From the NCBI GenBank assembly GCA_963677415.2, contig CAXXFJ010000042.1:12715-76714 (forward strand): a stretch of DNA of 64,000 nucleotides, in the 5' to 3' direction. The notes beneath the pieces are model-generated. The model searched no databases and had not been told where the DNA came from. It worked only from the letters and a program-made list of their open reading frames with translations. The position numbers were made by a program, and so were the translations under genes. Each line of letters opens with the position of its first letter. Position 1 is the first letter of the stretch. Source of the stretch: JAQUTK01 sp963677415. Its GTDB lineage: Bacteria > Bacteroidota > Bacteroidia > Bacteroidales > JAQUTK01. Below, in pieces: positions 19,773 through 29,227 of this stretch.

Positions 19773-21128
19773 ATGAAAGATTACAGTCTGCACGCCATTA
19801 TATTATCTCTGTTAGTTCTCGTTTCTTTGGTAATCGTCTCCACACTGCCAGATTTTACGACTCCCTACTTTTCATATAAAAGAAGTGATATTTTAGGTGA
19901 AATCCGCATAAAAAAGAAGCCACAAAAGGTAGAAGAAAACAAGCAAATCCCAGCAGACACGCTCACTACAGACACCCTCGCACTAAAAAAGCCTTTAAAT
20001 AAGATTGCCGTACCCAAAGGATTGGTTCAAATTGAAGATTATTCACAAGACAGTCTTTACTTACAACCAGTGTATCAAAAGCTCAATGAGCTCTCCACTC
20101 TGAACCAACCTTTTCGAATCGCATTTCTGGGAGACTCATTTACTGAATGCGAAATTATGACCGGAGATATTCGTGAAATGTTACAGGAGAAATTCGGTGG
20201 CGGAGGTGGCGGACTAGTTCCACTGAAGATCGAATCGGCAGGATTGAGTCCCCTGGCAGAAGTCTCTCAGAATAGCATTGAATCCTTTTCCGTTGTCTCC
20301 AAGCCAGGTTTGAATACATTCCAAAGTATTTCCGGAAAGTATTTTATTGGCCGAAACAATTCCGAATTCTCCATACGCTGCAACAAGTTCAAAGCTAAAA
20401 CAACCAGTGCAGCATTCGCCCGCCTACTTTTTCGTCCACTTCACTCAGTGGACATCACCTATTCAAAAGATAAAACGTCGTGGGATACCGTTCACTATGA
20501 GTCCGATCCGTCGCTCAAGATGCTTCAAATAGATGGAAATGTCAACAATCTCTCATTTAAATTACAAGAGACAGATAGTATTATCCTCTATGGCGTTGCT
20601 TATGACAACCAAAACGGTGTTATCCTGGATAACCTTTCCTTACGAAGCAATTCCGGATTAGCCCTCTCCGCTTTATCCGACAGAACACTGAATGAGTTCA
20701 ATCAAAAACGACCGTATGATTTGGTCATTATACAATATGGTTTAAACGCCTTCAACACAACCGGCAATTATGAAGGATACAAAAAAGGAATGATTCGTGC
20801 TATCAGTCATTTAAAGTCTGCCTTGCCCAATGCGCGCTTTATCCTGTTCAGTATTGGCGACAAAGGTGAAATGAGAGATGGCGAAGTAGTGACAAACCAT
20901 TTAGTACCCGAATTTATTCAAGCACAAAAGGATATTGCACGTCAATCAGGCATCTGCTTCTGGAACATGTTTGAAGCAATGGGTGGCGAGGGCACAATTG
21001 CCCGATGGGCTCAGGCAGAAAAGCCTATGGCCGCTAAAGACTTTACACATATTGCACCGGCAGGAGGAAGAATCATCGCTAAACAATTTGTTTCCTCTTT
21101 CCTGTTTGAACAAAATAAATACCAGTAA
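19773..21128 (+). CDS. SGNH/GDSL-hydrolase-like protein, membrane anchored
   Basis: 451 aa with one N-terminal transmembrane segment (HAIILSLLVLVSLVIVSTL), then a Pro/Lys/Thr-rich linker and an SGNH domain. Block I is IAFLGDSFTECEIMTGD with the nucleophile Ser; VIIQYGLNAF is a block III-like Asn; the C-terminal block V is DFTHIAPAGGRII (Asp-x-x-His). With the second SGNH gene and the MBOAT gene downstream it forms a probable envelope O-acetylation system, where MBOAT moves acetyl groups across the membrane and SGNH proteins transfer or remove them. The polymer is unknown. Confidence 0.85.
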   Translation: MKDYSLHAIILSLLVLVSLVIVSTLPDFTTPYFSYKRSDILGEIRIKKKPQKVEENKQIPADTLTTDTLALKKPLNKIAVPKGLVQIEDYSQDSLYLQPVYQKLNELSTLNQPFRIAFLGDSFTECEIMTGDIREMLQEKFGGGGGGLVPLKIESAGLSPLAEVSQNSIESFSVVSKPGLNTFQSISGKYFIGRNNSEFSIRCNKFKAKTTSAAFARLLFRPLHSVDITYSKDKTSWDTVHYESDPSLKMLQIDGNVNNLSFKLQETDSIILYGVAYDNQNGVILDNLSLRSNSGLALSALSDRTLNEFNQKRPYDLVIIQYGLNAFNTTGNYEGYKKGMIRAISHLKSALPNARFILFSIGDKGEMRDGEVVTNHLVPEFIQAQKDIARQSGICFWNMFEAMGGEGTIARWAQAEKPMAAKDFTHIAPAGGRIIAKQFVSSFLFEQNKYQ

Positions 21129-21134
21129 TTTCAT

Positions 21135-22442
21135 TTGAAAATAATGAAACCAAACCAACTGCTCATAATGAAGTATCTAAAAAACAGTATCTTGTTCTTT
21201 TTCCTGCTCTTCGTTTCAACGAGTTCCATACCTGTTGCCAATAGATCTGAAGCATTATCTGATAAAATAGCTTTTGTCGCTGCAGATGATTTATCCCTAT
21301 TCCCCTCTACTGAAAATGCAATTGTTGATTCAAGCCACGCTCTCTATTCCGTTTTTCAAAAACTACAAGAATTAAACTCTTCTTCAACTGACACTTCCCA
21401 ATTTGTAATTATTCATCTTGGTGACTCACATGTACAAGGTGGCACATTGACCGGTAAGATACGGAGCAACTTTCATCACTACTTCGGTAACGCAGGACGA
21501 GGATTGATCTCCCCCTATCGATTGGCACGTTCAAACAACCCGCTTGATTACACCATCCAGTCAGATGTAAAGTGGGAAAGCGAACGAATGATTACTGCAA
21601 ATACGACATCCCCCATAGGAGTCACCGGAATGACACTCACATCAAAAGATAAAAGTGCCGACATCACTATCTCTGTCTCCGATGAAGACGACACGTTGGA
21701 TTATTCATTCAATCGAATCAGGATTTTCCCTCGCGAATTCTCTCAATCACACAAACCGGACTCGTCAGATATACTGAGATACGAAGAGGATGATTGTGGC
21801 ACGTTGGTTTTGAAACAGAAAATGCACACCGTCCATCTTCTGCCGGATCCCTCCTCTCTCTCTGAGCCGACTTCAACCTTCAGTGGCGTCTCTTTAGAGA
21901 ATGGAGAAAAAGGCGTTTTATATCACGCCATCGGAGTAAATGGAGCACATTTTTACGATTACACCAATCATCCCGAATTGTTGCAACAGACTTCTTTGCT
22001 TAAGCCCAATCTGATAATCATTTCACTGGGCACCAATGAAGCTTTTGGAAAAAGCTGCACAAAGCAACAAGTATATACTCAGCTGGAAGAAATGATAGGA
22101 TCTCTTCAGCAAGCAAATCCAGATGTTCAGCTCTTGCTGACTACACCTCCGGAGGTATATATAAAACAACGCATTAAAAAGAAATCAGTCTATGTAGCCA
22201 ATACAAAATGCAAATTAGTTGCCGACGTGATTCTTGAATTTGGCAAGGAAAGAGGCATTCCTGTCTGGGACCTGTTTCGGGCTACCGGAGGAAAAAACTC
22301 CTGCAAGACATGGCAGAAATACCATTTATTAAAAACAGACAGAGTCCATTTTACAGAAAAGGGATACACTATTCAAGCCGACTTATTCTTTCAATCTTTT
22401 ACAGACAATTACAATGAATACCTGGAACTTCGACGTCGATAA
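21135..22442 (+). CDS. Second SGNH/GDSL-hydrolase-like exported protein
   Basis: 435 aa. The likely start is the Met at 21168 (MKYLKNSILFFFLLFVST), giving a clean signal peptide. SGNH blocks: IIHLGDSHVQGGTLTG (Ser), a Gly in GNAGRGLISPYRLA, LIIISLGTNEAFG (Asn), and DRVHFTEKGY (Asp-x-x-His... in block V order). It starts 6 nt after the first SGNH gene and overlaps the MBOAT gene by 29 nt, so the three are co-transcribed. It is probably the acetyl-transferring or esterase partner of the MBOAT. Confidence 0.87.
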   Translation: MKIMKPNQLLIMKYLKNSILFFFLLFVSTSSIPVANRSEALSDKIAFVAADDLSLFPSTENAIVDSSHALYSVFQKLQELNSSSTDTSQFVIIHLGDSHVQGGTLTGKIRSNFHHYFGNAGRGLISPYRLARSNNPLDYTIQSDVKWESERMITANTTSPIGVTGMTLTSKDKSADITISVSDEDDTLDYSFNRIRIFPREFSQSHKPDSSDILRYEEDDCGTLVLKQKMHTVHLLPDPSSLSEPTSTFSGVSLENGEKGVLYHAIGVNGAHFYDYTNHPELLQQTSLLKPNLIIISLGTNEAFGKSCTKQQVYTQLEEMIGSLQQANPDVQLLLTTPPEVYIKQRIKKKSVYVANTKCKLVADVILEFGKERGIPVWDLFRATGGKNSCKTWQKYHLLKTDRVHFTEKGYTIQADLFFQSFTDNYNEYLELRRR

Positions 22443-23907
22443 ACTCTTGCAGTTATTTGTATGCAATCCCAAAGAACCTCTCATTTTCAATAGTGGGATG
22501 TTCTTGTTTGTCTTCTGTGGCTTCCTTATCGTTTATAACCTGGTAAAGAAGAACCTCACGATGAAAATAGTCTGGGTACTGCTTTTCTCCTATTATTTCT
22601 ACTACAAAGCCAGTGGGTTTTACTTGGTTTTTCTATTGATATCTACGATCGTTGACTACCTGATTGGTCAAAAGATTGCACAGGTTAAAACCAAGAATGC
22701 CCAGAAGCTCTTCGTTATTCTCTCTGTCAGTTTCCATTTGATCTTACTGGGCTACTTTAAATATTTCAATCTGACCCTTGAGCTCTTCTCAAACATTACC
22801 CACGAGACCTTTGAGTTTCAGCATATCTTCTTACCGATAGGCATCTCTTTCTGGACCTTTGAGTCCATCAGTTATATCGTAGATGTGTATCGCAAACAAC
22901 TTCAACCCGTAAAACGATTTTTGGATTATGCCTTCTACATTTCATTCTTTCCGGCATTGGTGGCCGGTCCGATCGTTCGTGCAAAAGACTTTATTCCACA
23001 GATCGCAAAGAGTGCGATAGTAACCCGTGAGATGTTTGGTAATGGCGTTTTTCTCATCTTCGCCGGGTTATTTAAGAAAGCGATTATATCCGATTACATA
23101 GGTCTCAACTTTGTGGACAGGATCTTTGAGAACCCCAACCTCTATACAGGATTTGAAAACCTGATGGGGATGTATGGCTATTCACTTCAGATCTATTGCG
23201 ACTTCTCCGGCTATTCCGATATGGCGATAGGCATTGCTTTGCTCCTGGGCTTTCAACTCAAGGCCAATTTCGATTCACCTTACAAATCCGCCTCAGTCAC
23301 AGAATTTTGGAGACGATGGCATATTTCACTCTCCTCCTGGCTTAAAGATTATCTCTACATTTCACTGGGTGGAAACAAGAAAGGGAAAATCCGCACCTAT
23401 TTTAATCTGTTCATCACGATGCTATTAGGAGGGTTGTGGCATGGCGCATCCCTGAAGTTTGTATTTTGGGGTGGATTGCATGGCCTTTCACTGATTATTC
23501 ATAAGCTTCTGATGAAACTATTCCCATGGATGAAAGTGAATGGATCAGAGATGTCCCCCTTGCAACGACTCTTTGGAGTGCTTATTACCTTTCATATTGT
23601 CAGTGCGTGCTGGGTCTTCTTCAGGGCAGATAGTTATGCTACAGCGATAGATGTCTTTCATCGTATATTTACAGCTTTCCATCCCGAAGTGCTGCCTCAG
23701 TTTGTGTTAGGATATCAAAACGTCTTTTCGTTGATGGTTCTCGGCTACCTGCTCCATTTTGTTCCTCAGAAATGGGAAACACGGGTCAATGATACTGTTG
23801 TCCGCATGCCACTCGCATTGCAGGCAGTAGCCTTTACGCTACTTATCATTTTGATCTTTCAGATTAAGTCCGCAGAGATTCAGCCATTCATCTACTTCCA
23901 GTTTTAG
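22414..23907 (+). CDS. MBOAT-family O-acyltransferase (AlgI/DltB-like)
   Basis: A 497-aa polytopic membrane protein. Family signatures: IFLPIGISFWTFESISYIVD, WRRWHISLSSWLKDYLYISL, and LLGGLWHGASLKFVFWGGLH with the catalytic His. It is predicted to carry acyl groups (usually acetyl) across the inner membrane for transfer to a surface polysaccharide or wall polymer. The two SGNH genes just upstream supply the periplasmic half. It ends 14 nt before the convergent glycerate kinase gene, with no clear terminator between. Confidence 0.93.
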   Translation: MNTWNFDVDKLLQLFVCNPKEPLIFNSGMFLFVFCGFLIVYNLVKKNLTMKIVWVLLFSYYFYYKASGFYLVFLLISTIVDYLIGQKIAQVKTKNAQKLFVILSVSFHLILLGYFKYFNLTLELFSNITHETFEFQHIFLPIGISFWTFESISYIVDVYRKQLQPVKRFLDYAFYISFFPALVAGPIVRAKDFIPQIAKSAIVTREMFGNGVFLIFAGLFKKAIISDYIGLNFVDRIFENPNLYTGFENLMGMYGYSLQIYCDFSGYSDMAIGIALLLGFQLKANFDSPYKSASVTEFWRRWHISLSSWLKDYLYISLGGNKKGKIRTYFNLFITMLLGGLWHGASLKFVFWGGLHGLSLIIHKLLMKLFPWMKVNGSEMSPLQRLFGVLITFHIVSACWVFFRADSYATAIDVFHRIFTAFHPEVLPQFVLGYQNVFSLMVLGYLLHFVPQKWETRVNDTVVRMPLALQAVAFTLLIILIFQIKSAEIQPFIYFQF

Positions 23908-23920
23908 AACTCTAAGACGG

Positions 23921-25237
23921 CTATTCAATAATAACGACGATCAGATCCATTACATTCGTCATCGTGTTGCCGGTCATTATATGCCCACCAACCTGCTTAA
24001 AGAAAGAATACGAGTCGCATGCATCCAGATAGACCTGAGGATCAGTATTCTGTTCCAAAGCCACTCTTGCGGTGTCCCAATCAACAACAGCACCGGCAGC
24101 ATCAGTCGGGCCATCAGTTCCATCCGTTCCCGCACACAGTACGGTAAGACCTTGCTTCCCAGCCATCATGGTAGCACAGTATAATGAAAAATGCTGATTA
24201 CGTCCTCCCACTCCTTTTCCTGTCACTTTGATGGTCGGTTCGCCTCCGGCAAGCAAGCAAAACGGTTTCTTTCTCGCCGGATCATTCTGAATCTTTAGAG
24301 CTTCGTCTAAAACTGTATCAGCCGCTTTTACCACATCCCCCTTTAATGATGAAGTGAGGATCCTGACTCCAAATCCCAATGCAAGAGCTTTCTCTTTCGC
24401 CGCTTCCAAAGCAAGCGTGTTATTACCAATCACAATACTAAGCCCCCGGGCAAACAGCGGATCACCGGTTTTGGGAGTCTCCGGCACCAAACCGGCAATA
24501 CCTTTTTGGAGATAGTTGATCATGGAAGTAGGAAACTCAGGCAGAAGATCCTGCTCTTCAAGCACACGCCATGCATCAGCAAAAGTCGAACAATCCGGAC
24601 ACGTCGGACCGGAAGCAATCACATCAACAGGGTCGCCGATAACGTCCGACAAGATGAGACTGACAAACGAAGCCGGGTAAATAGCCTTCGCCAGTTGCCC
24701 TCCTTTCACCATTGAGAGATGCTTTCGCACAGCATTGATCTGTTGGATATCCGCTCCACTTTCCAGCAAAAGTTGATTCATCGCAATCAAATCATCCAGC
24801 GTGGCACCTTCGGGATAGTCGGCTAACAAGGAAGAAGCACCACCGGATATCAGACAGATCACCAGATCCCCTTTTCCCGCTTTTCCTACAACCTCCAGAA
24901 TATCTTTAGTAGCCTGAATCCCATTCTTGTCAGGCACCGGATGAGCAGCTTCACTTACAACCATCCGTTCCAACTCACACGCATGCCCCTGCTTCACCAC
25001 AAGTTGCCCCTGCGTAATCCTGTCACCCAGTATCGATTCTAGGCCCCGCGCCATCAAAGCACTTGCTTTACCCGCACCTATCACATACATATGCTGAAAA
25101 GCGTCAAGAGGAAAAGGATGATTCGCAACATAAAGAACGTTATCCGCGATCCTTACCTGTGAACAAATCAATCTGTCCGGCAAGACACGTTCAACACCCG
25201 CACGGAATATTTGTTCTGCTACACCTCTCCTTTTCAT
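23921..25237 (-). CDS. Glycerate 2-kinase (MOFRL/DUF4147 type)
   Basis: 438 aa. The N-terminal DUF4147 domain contains YVIGAGKASALMARGLE and CLISGGASSLLADYPEG; the C-terminal MOFRL domain contains LLAGGEPTIKV-GKGVGGRNQ and CAGTDGTDGPTDAAGAVVD. Family members phosphorylate glycerate to 2-phosphoglycerate; older annotations call them hydroxypyruvate reductases. The gene follows the GntP-type permease by 10 nt, so import and phosphorylation of glycerate or a related sugar acid is a reasonable inference. Confidence 0.9.
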   Translation of the reverse strand: MKRRGVAEQIFRAGVERVLPDRLICSQVRIADNVLYVANHPFPLDAFQHMYVIGAGKASALMARGLESILGDRITQGQLVVKQGHACELERMVVSEAAHPVPDKNGIQATKDILEVVGKAGKGDLVICLISGGASSLLADYPEGATLDDLIAMNQLLLESGADIQQINAVRKHLSMVKGGQLAKAIYPASFVSLILSDVIGDPVDVIASGPTCPDCSTFADAWRVLEEQDLLPEFPTSMINYLQKGIAGLVPETPKTGDPLFARGLSIVIGNNTLALEAAKEKALALGFGVRILTSSLKGDVVKAADTVLDEALKIQNDPARKKPFCLLAGGEPTIKVTGKGVGGRNQHFSLYCATMMAGKQGLTVLCAGTDGTDGPTDAAGAVVDWDTARVALEQNTDPQVYLDACDSYSFFKQVGGHIMTGNTMTNVMDLIVVIIE

Positions 25238-25247
25238 ACAGATCAGA

Positions 25248-26578
25248 TTAAAGAATGAACCACGAAGCGATCAATACGCAACAAAACACCGTAACGCCCA
25301 TAATGACAGTAGCCGAAGAATAGACCTTCAGCGTAGTCTCCGGACTAATTCCTGAAAACCGGGTAACCACCCAGAAGTAAGAGTCATTGGCATGCGAAAT
25401 CATCATCGAACCCGCACTCATAGAAAGCATCGTCAGCAGTTTGCCCATCTCAGTATCCAATCCTAACACAGGCAGGATGGGTGCAACCAACGAAGCAGCA
25501 GTGATAATAGCAACAGTAGAAGAGCCCTGAGCAGTCTTTAATACAGAGGAAATCAGAAAAGGAACAGCAATCCCCAATCCTGTCTGAACAAGAAATTCGC
25601 CCGCATACACTCCAATCCCCGTATCCTTTATCACGACACCAAACATCCCACCTGCGGCAGTAACGACCAGGATAGGACCCGCCTTTTTAATCGCTTTTTC
25701 AAGCAACGTATTGAACGATTCTATATTAAATCTCATCAGCAAGAGCAGAGCCAACACTACACCTACAAAAAGAGCAATAATCGGTTGCCCCAAAAACAAA
25801 AGCATTTTAATGATCATGAACGTATCGGTCCATCCCAATACCGTCAATAAGGAACTTATGGCAATCAAGAGAATAGGAATAACGATAGGAATCAACGACT
25901 TGAATACACCAGGAGATCCTTCTCAACGACATTCTCAGCTTGACTATTCTCTGATTCATCCTCAAAAACATATTTCTTCGTTCTCCATTTTGTCCAAAAG
26001 AAAGCCGCCAAAGCACCGGGAATGGCAAACAAGATACCCAATAGAATGAGGTACCCAATATTTACATTCAGTATGCCGGAAGCAGCCAATGAACCCGGAT
26101 GAGTAGGAATCAAATTATGAACAGCATATAACGACGTAGCCAGCACAATAGCAATAAAAGGCATGACCGTTTTTGTCTTGCTACTAAAAGACTTAGCCAG
26201 TCCGCTCAAGATGATGAACCCCGAATCACAAAAGATAGGCATTCCGGCTATAAACCCCGTTATGCCCAATGCAGCGGGAGCTTTATCCTTGCCAGTCTTT
26301 GATAAGATGTAATTGGCAATACTGGTAGCACCACCCGACTCATCAAGCACGATGGCAATGATAGCTCCAAAAATGATCAGAAGACCAATCGATGCCATGG
26401 TATTACCAAAACCCTCCTTGAGAATGCTGATCACATCATGATCAGGTACAGCAACTATTGCCAGCAACAAAGAGACAATGAAGAGAGAAATGAAAGCATT
26501 CAGTTTGGCAACTGAAGTAAGCAGGATGATAAGCACAATGCTTAAAAACACAACGATGGAAAGCATTAGAACACTCAT
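25248..26578 (-). pseudogene. GntP-family gluconate/sugar-acid permease, split by one frameshift
   Basis: Two overlapping frames (25892-26578 and 25248-25895) together give a ~443-aa GntP-type H+ symporter. The first half has AKLNAFISLFIVSLLLA and FGAIIAIVLDESGGATSIA; the second starts IPIVIPILLIAISSLL and ends with AQGSSTVAIITAASLVAPIL and ISHANDSYFWVV, all typical. At about 25915 GGATCTCCTGG stands where GGATTCTCCTGG would keep PGVFKSLIPIVIP in frame, so one T is missing. If the gap is a sequencing error, the gene is intact. Confidence 0.85.
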
Positions 26579-26688
26579 GATTCATTTTTTATGATAGTAG
26601 ACTTTGGACTTCATGCAGGTTTCCATACAAAAGATAATGGCCTCCTGACTAAACACCACGGGGCGTGACCAACAGTCCCATGGAGCAG

Positions 26689-26719
26689 CAAAGTTATATT
26701 AAAAAACACGATTGCCAAA
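26689..26719 (-). promoter_or_regulatory. Promoter of the permease-glycerate kinase operon
   Basis: On the minus strand TTTG (26716-26719), a 19-nt spacer and TAACTTTG (26689-26696), an exact fit to the consensus, about 110 nt before the permease ATG. Confidence 0.75.
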
Positions 26720-26793
26720 CTTCAGGAGACTTTTTGAAGCATAGTATACTTCAATGTCTCATTTGAAATAGATCATACTAGTTAGGGTTCGCT

Positions 26794-26831
26794 GATACTA
26801 ACTTTCCACTTTCTTTGGGAGATACTACGTA
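26794..26831. repeat. 38-bp fragment shared with 29788-29825 (antitoxin-like gene piece)
   Basis: The 38 bp match 29788-29825 at 37 positions. On the minus strand both encode the YVVSPKESGKLVS segment of the antitoxin-like ORF at 29664-30002; here it ends shortly after at a stop and has no start. The two fragments bracket the ATPase and glutathione peroxidase genes. Nothing else is recognised in 26579-26898 apart from the promoter. Confidence 0.65.
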
Positions 26832-26898
26832 TGTAGCAAAACACCTCGTCAGGTTCAGCAGTATGGTATAAGTCTTTAAATGAGTAAATGAGCTGTTT

Positions 26899-28083
26899 TT
26901 AGAAAATATCTTTCGGATTAATCTTCAAAAATTCCTCATAAGGAATCCCTCCTGTGCCGACTAAAAGCATCTTATCGGGATGAAATTTCTCGTTAAATAC
27001 ACCCATTCCTTCGTTATCTGCGCTGGCCCCGCTTTTAACTTCCAATCCAATTACCTTATCTCCCTTTTCAAGTATGAAGTCGACTTCATTATTACCCTCT
27101 CGCCAATATTGAAGATTATACCGTTCGGATATCGAATGATTAAGCAAATGGGCACCTACTGACGATTCAACTAACCGGCCCCACAGCTTTGGGTTTACAA
27201 TGGCAGTCGAATACGTTTTGTCATCTTGCGATGTTAATAATGCGTTATTATAGACCTGGAACTTCGGACTTGATGATCGTTGCCGGATTACACTTCCTGC
27301 ATATTTCTCCAATCCACCTAACAAACCACAATCAGATAACAACTTGAGGTAATTTGCTAAAGTCGTTGTGTTGCCGGCATCCTGTAGTTGTCCGGTAATT
27401 TTAGTATAAGAAAGAATCTGTCCTGAGTACAGGCAGCCAAGTTCAAATAGCCGTTTCAGTAACGCAGGCTTATTTACACGGGTTAACATCAGAATATCTT
27501 TGGAGATACTGGTCTCTATAAGAGAATCTTTTATATAACTTTTCCAACGTTCTTCATCATTGATCAATGACGCAGAACCGGGATATCCTCCGAAATAAAT
27601 ATACTGTTCAATAGACCAGTCAAAAGCAGCTTCCATTTCGGCAAACGACCAATGACCAAGATAAAACGTCTCGAAACGTCCGGCCAACGATTCCGTTAAA
27701 CCTTTCTGAATAAGGAGGCGGGAAGACCCCAACAAAATAACCTTGATGTTTACGTTCTCACGAGTGTCTTTATCCCATTGCTGTTTGACAACTTCACTCC
27801 AATTATCTATCTTTTGTATTTCATCGATCACAAGGAGATATTCCGGCACACCGGAGGCTTTCATTCTCAACCTCGCTGTCTCCCAAACTTGCATCAGCCA
27901 CGCCGAGTTAGTTGCAGCAATAGCATCAGCAGACTCATATACATACGAGACAAACAACTGTGACAACAATTGGTTTACCATAGTGGTTTTACCCACCTGG
28001 CGTGGGCCAAGAATTACCTGAATGAACTTTCGAGGCTCTTCTATTCTTGATTTAACCTGCTTTAAATAAGACCGTTCGTACAT
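26899..28083 (-). CDS. AAA-family ATPase with DUF4143 domain
   Basis: A ~394-aa protein beginning MYERSYLKQVKSRIEEPRKF. Walker A is LGPRQVGKTTMVNQL; Walker B is EYLLVIDEIQKIDNW; the arginine-finger region is ILLGSSRLL. The C-terminal half carries the DUF4143 domain, ending NEVDFILEKGDKVIGLEVKSG, which resembles a PD-(D/E)xK nuclease core (D, E-x-K). The start at 28083 is chosen because a promoter -7 element overlaps the more upstream Met at 28113. Cellular role unknown; such genes are common and mobile in Bacteroidetes. Confidence 0.9.
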   Translation of the reverse strand: MYERSYLKQVKSRIEEPRKFIQVILGPRQVGKTTMVNQLLSQLFVSYVYESADAIAATNSAWLMQVWETARLRMKASGVPEYLLVIDEIQKIDNWSEVVKQQWDKDTRENVNIKVILLGSSRLLIQKGLTESLAGRFETFYLGHWSFAEMEAAFDWSIEQYIYFGGYPGSASLINDEERWKSYIKDSLIETSISKDILMLTRVNKPALLKRLFELGCLYSGQILSYTKITGQLQDAGNTTTLANYLKLLSDCGLLGGLEKYAGSVIRQRSSSPKFQVYNNALLTSQDDKTYSTAIVNPKLWGRLVESSVGAHLLNHSISERYNLQYWREGNNEVDFILEKGDKVIGLEVKSGASADNEGMGVFNEKFHPDKMLLVGTGGIPYEEFLKINPKDIF

Positions 28084-28110
28084 TCTGAATAATTTACTCA
28101 ATACTGCAAG

Positions 28111-28140
28111 CAAATTTACTCAATATTATTAGATTGCCAA
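28111..28140 (-). promoter_or_regulatory. Promoter of the AAA/DUF4143 gene
   Basis: TTG (28138-28140), 19 nt, then TAAATTTG (28111-28118) on the minus strand. This supports translation from ATG 28083. Confidence 0.65.
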
Positions 28141-28173
28141 TATAAACTGAACTTTTTATCAGATTCATTAGAT

Positions 28174-28208
28174 ATTCCGGTGATAGCCACCCAGTAATTC
28201 CGGTGATA
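28174..28208. repeat. Two copies of attccggtgata, possible IS21-type end remnant
   Basis: attccggtgata occurs at 28174-28185 and 28197-28208, each followed by a cc-containing segment. Repeats of this kind resemble the multiple terminal repeats of IS21-family elements, but no istA/istB sequence is present. Confidence 0.25.
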
Positions 28209-28309
28209 ACCTGTCCTAACAGAATTAATAGGAACTCAAACTGACACAAGCGTCATTCACTCTCCGACACCAGACTGCACCCTCAGATTAAGGTTATTCC
28301 AATTTTATC

Positions 28310-28445
28310 ATATCTGCCAACTGTAGAAAGTAGTGATTTGTTGCATCACTTCATAGACAGCGTTACGACGATCTTTGTCGGTAACTATCTGGTAAGATCT
28401 TCTTTCCGTCCGTCGGATAGTCCAACACATACAGATCCTATACCC
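28310..28445 (-). pseudogene. C-terminal remnant of an unidentified gene, frameshifted
   Basis: The minus strand reads DLYVLDYPTDGKKILPDSY in one frame, then VTDKDRRNAVYEVMQQITTF to a stop in another. This looks like the tail of a lost gene. The family is not recognised. The remainder of 28209-28467 shows nothing else. Confidence 0.3.
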
Positions 28446-28467
28446 TCAATTATCAAGACGTAGGTTT

Positions 28468-29055
28468 TTATTTCAACTTCAGCAATCGTTCAATCTCAGC
28501 TTCCAGTTCAACAGGTTTCACTGCAGAAGCAAAGCGCTTCACCGGATTACCTTTACGGTCGAGCAGAAACTTCGTAAAGTTCCACTTCACATCATTTCCT
28601 TCACCCTCCTTGCCCGGCATGCTCCTCTTCAGAAAAACATAGAGAGGCGCACTATTTTTCCCATTGACATCAATCTTTTCAAACATCGGAAAAGTCACTC
28701 CATAGTTTTCAGTACAAAACTCAGCGATCTCAGTAGCGGTGCCCGGCTCTTGTGCACCAAACTGATTACACGGGAAACCGAGAATCACCAACCCCTCTCC
28801 CTTATACTTCTTGTACAAATCTTCCAGTCCGGCATACTGTGGAGTAAAGCCACACTTACTGGCCGTATTGACCACCAACACCACTTTCCCTTTATATGCG
28901 TTCAGAGGAACCACTTTCCCATCCAAGCTCTTTACTTTAAAAGCATATAAAGAATCCGCAGCACTCGTCGCCACAAGAGGCAACATCAACACCCATGCAA
29001 AAAACAGCACGATTGCACTTTTTACCGTAAATATCCTTTTCATACTTTTATTCAT
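28468..29055 (-). CDS. Glutathione peroxidase-family thiol peroxidase, exported
   Basis: 195 aa, with a likely start at Met5 (MKRIFTVKSAIVLFFAWVL) and a signal peptide ending near ATSAA. The active-site block NTASKCGFTPQYAGLEDLY has Cys in place of selenocysteine. LGFPCNQFGAQEPG supplies the Gln and resolving-region residues, and VKWNFTKFLLDRKG the catalytic Trp and Asn. It reduces peroxides, in bacteria generally with thioredoxin. The signal peptide suggests a periplasmic location. It has its own promoter. Confidence 0.92.
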   Translation of the reverse strand: MNKSMKRIFTVKSAIVLFFAWVLMLPLVATSAADSLYAFKVKSLDGKVVPLNAYKGKVVLVVNTASKCGFTPQYAGLEDLYKKYKGEGLVILGFPCNQFGAQEPGTATEIAEFCTENYGVTFPMFEKIDVNGKNSAPLYVFLKRSMPGKEGEGNDVKWNFTKFLLDRKGNPVKRFASAVKPVELEAEIERLLKLK

Positions 29056-29070
29056 TAAGAGTTCTTTTTA

Positions 29071-29099
29071 CAAATGTACTCATTGTCTGTAAATAACAA
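29071..29099 (-). promoter_or_regulatory. Promoter of the glutathione peroxidase gene
   Basis: TTG (29097-29099), 18 nt, TACATTTG (29071-29078) on the minus strand. Confidence 0.6.
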
Positions 29100-29227
29100 C
29101 TGAAAAGTGTACAGTATTCTAATTGAGAAGTAAAGCCTTTATCTGTCTATATTTCCGTTATATAGCCTCTGATCTGGTCTATACCCCTATGGACGATGAT
29201 TTTCATAGGTTATGAACGATATTGTTT

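Noticed and set aside
28468..29055. Selenocysteine in the glutathione peroxidase
   Set aside because: The active-site codon is a normal Cys codon and the reading frame has no in-frame TGA.
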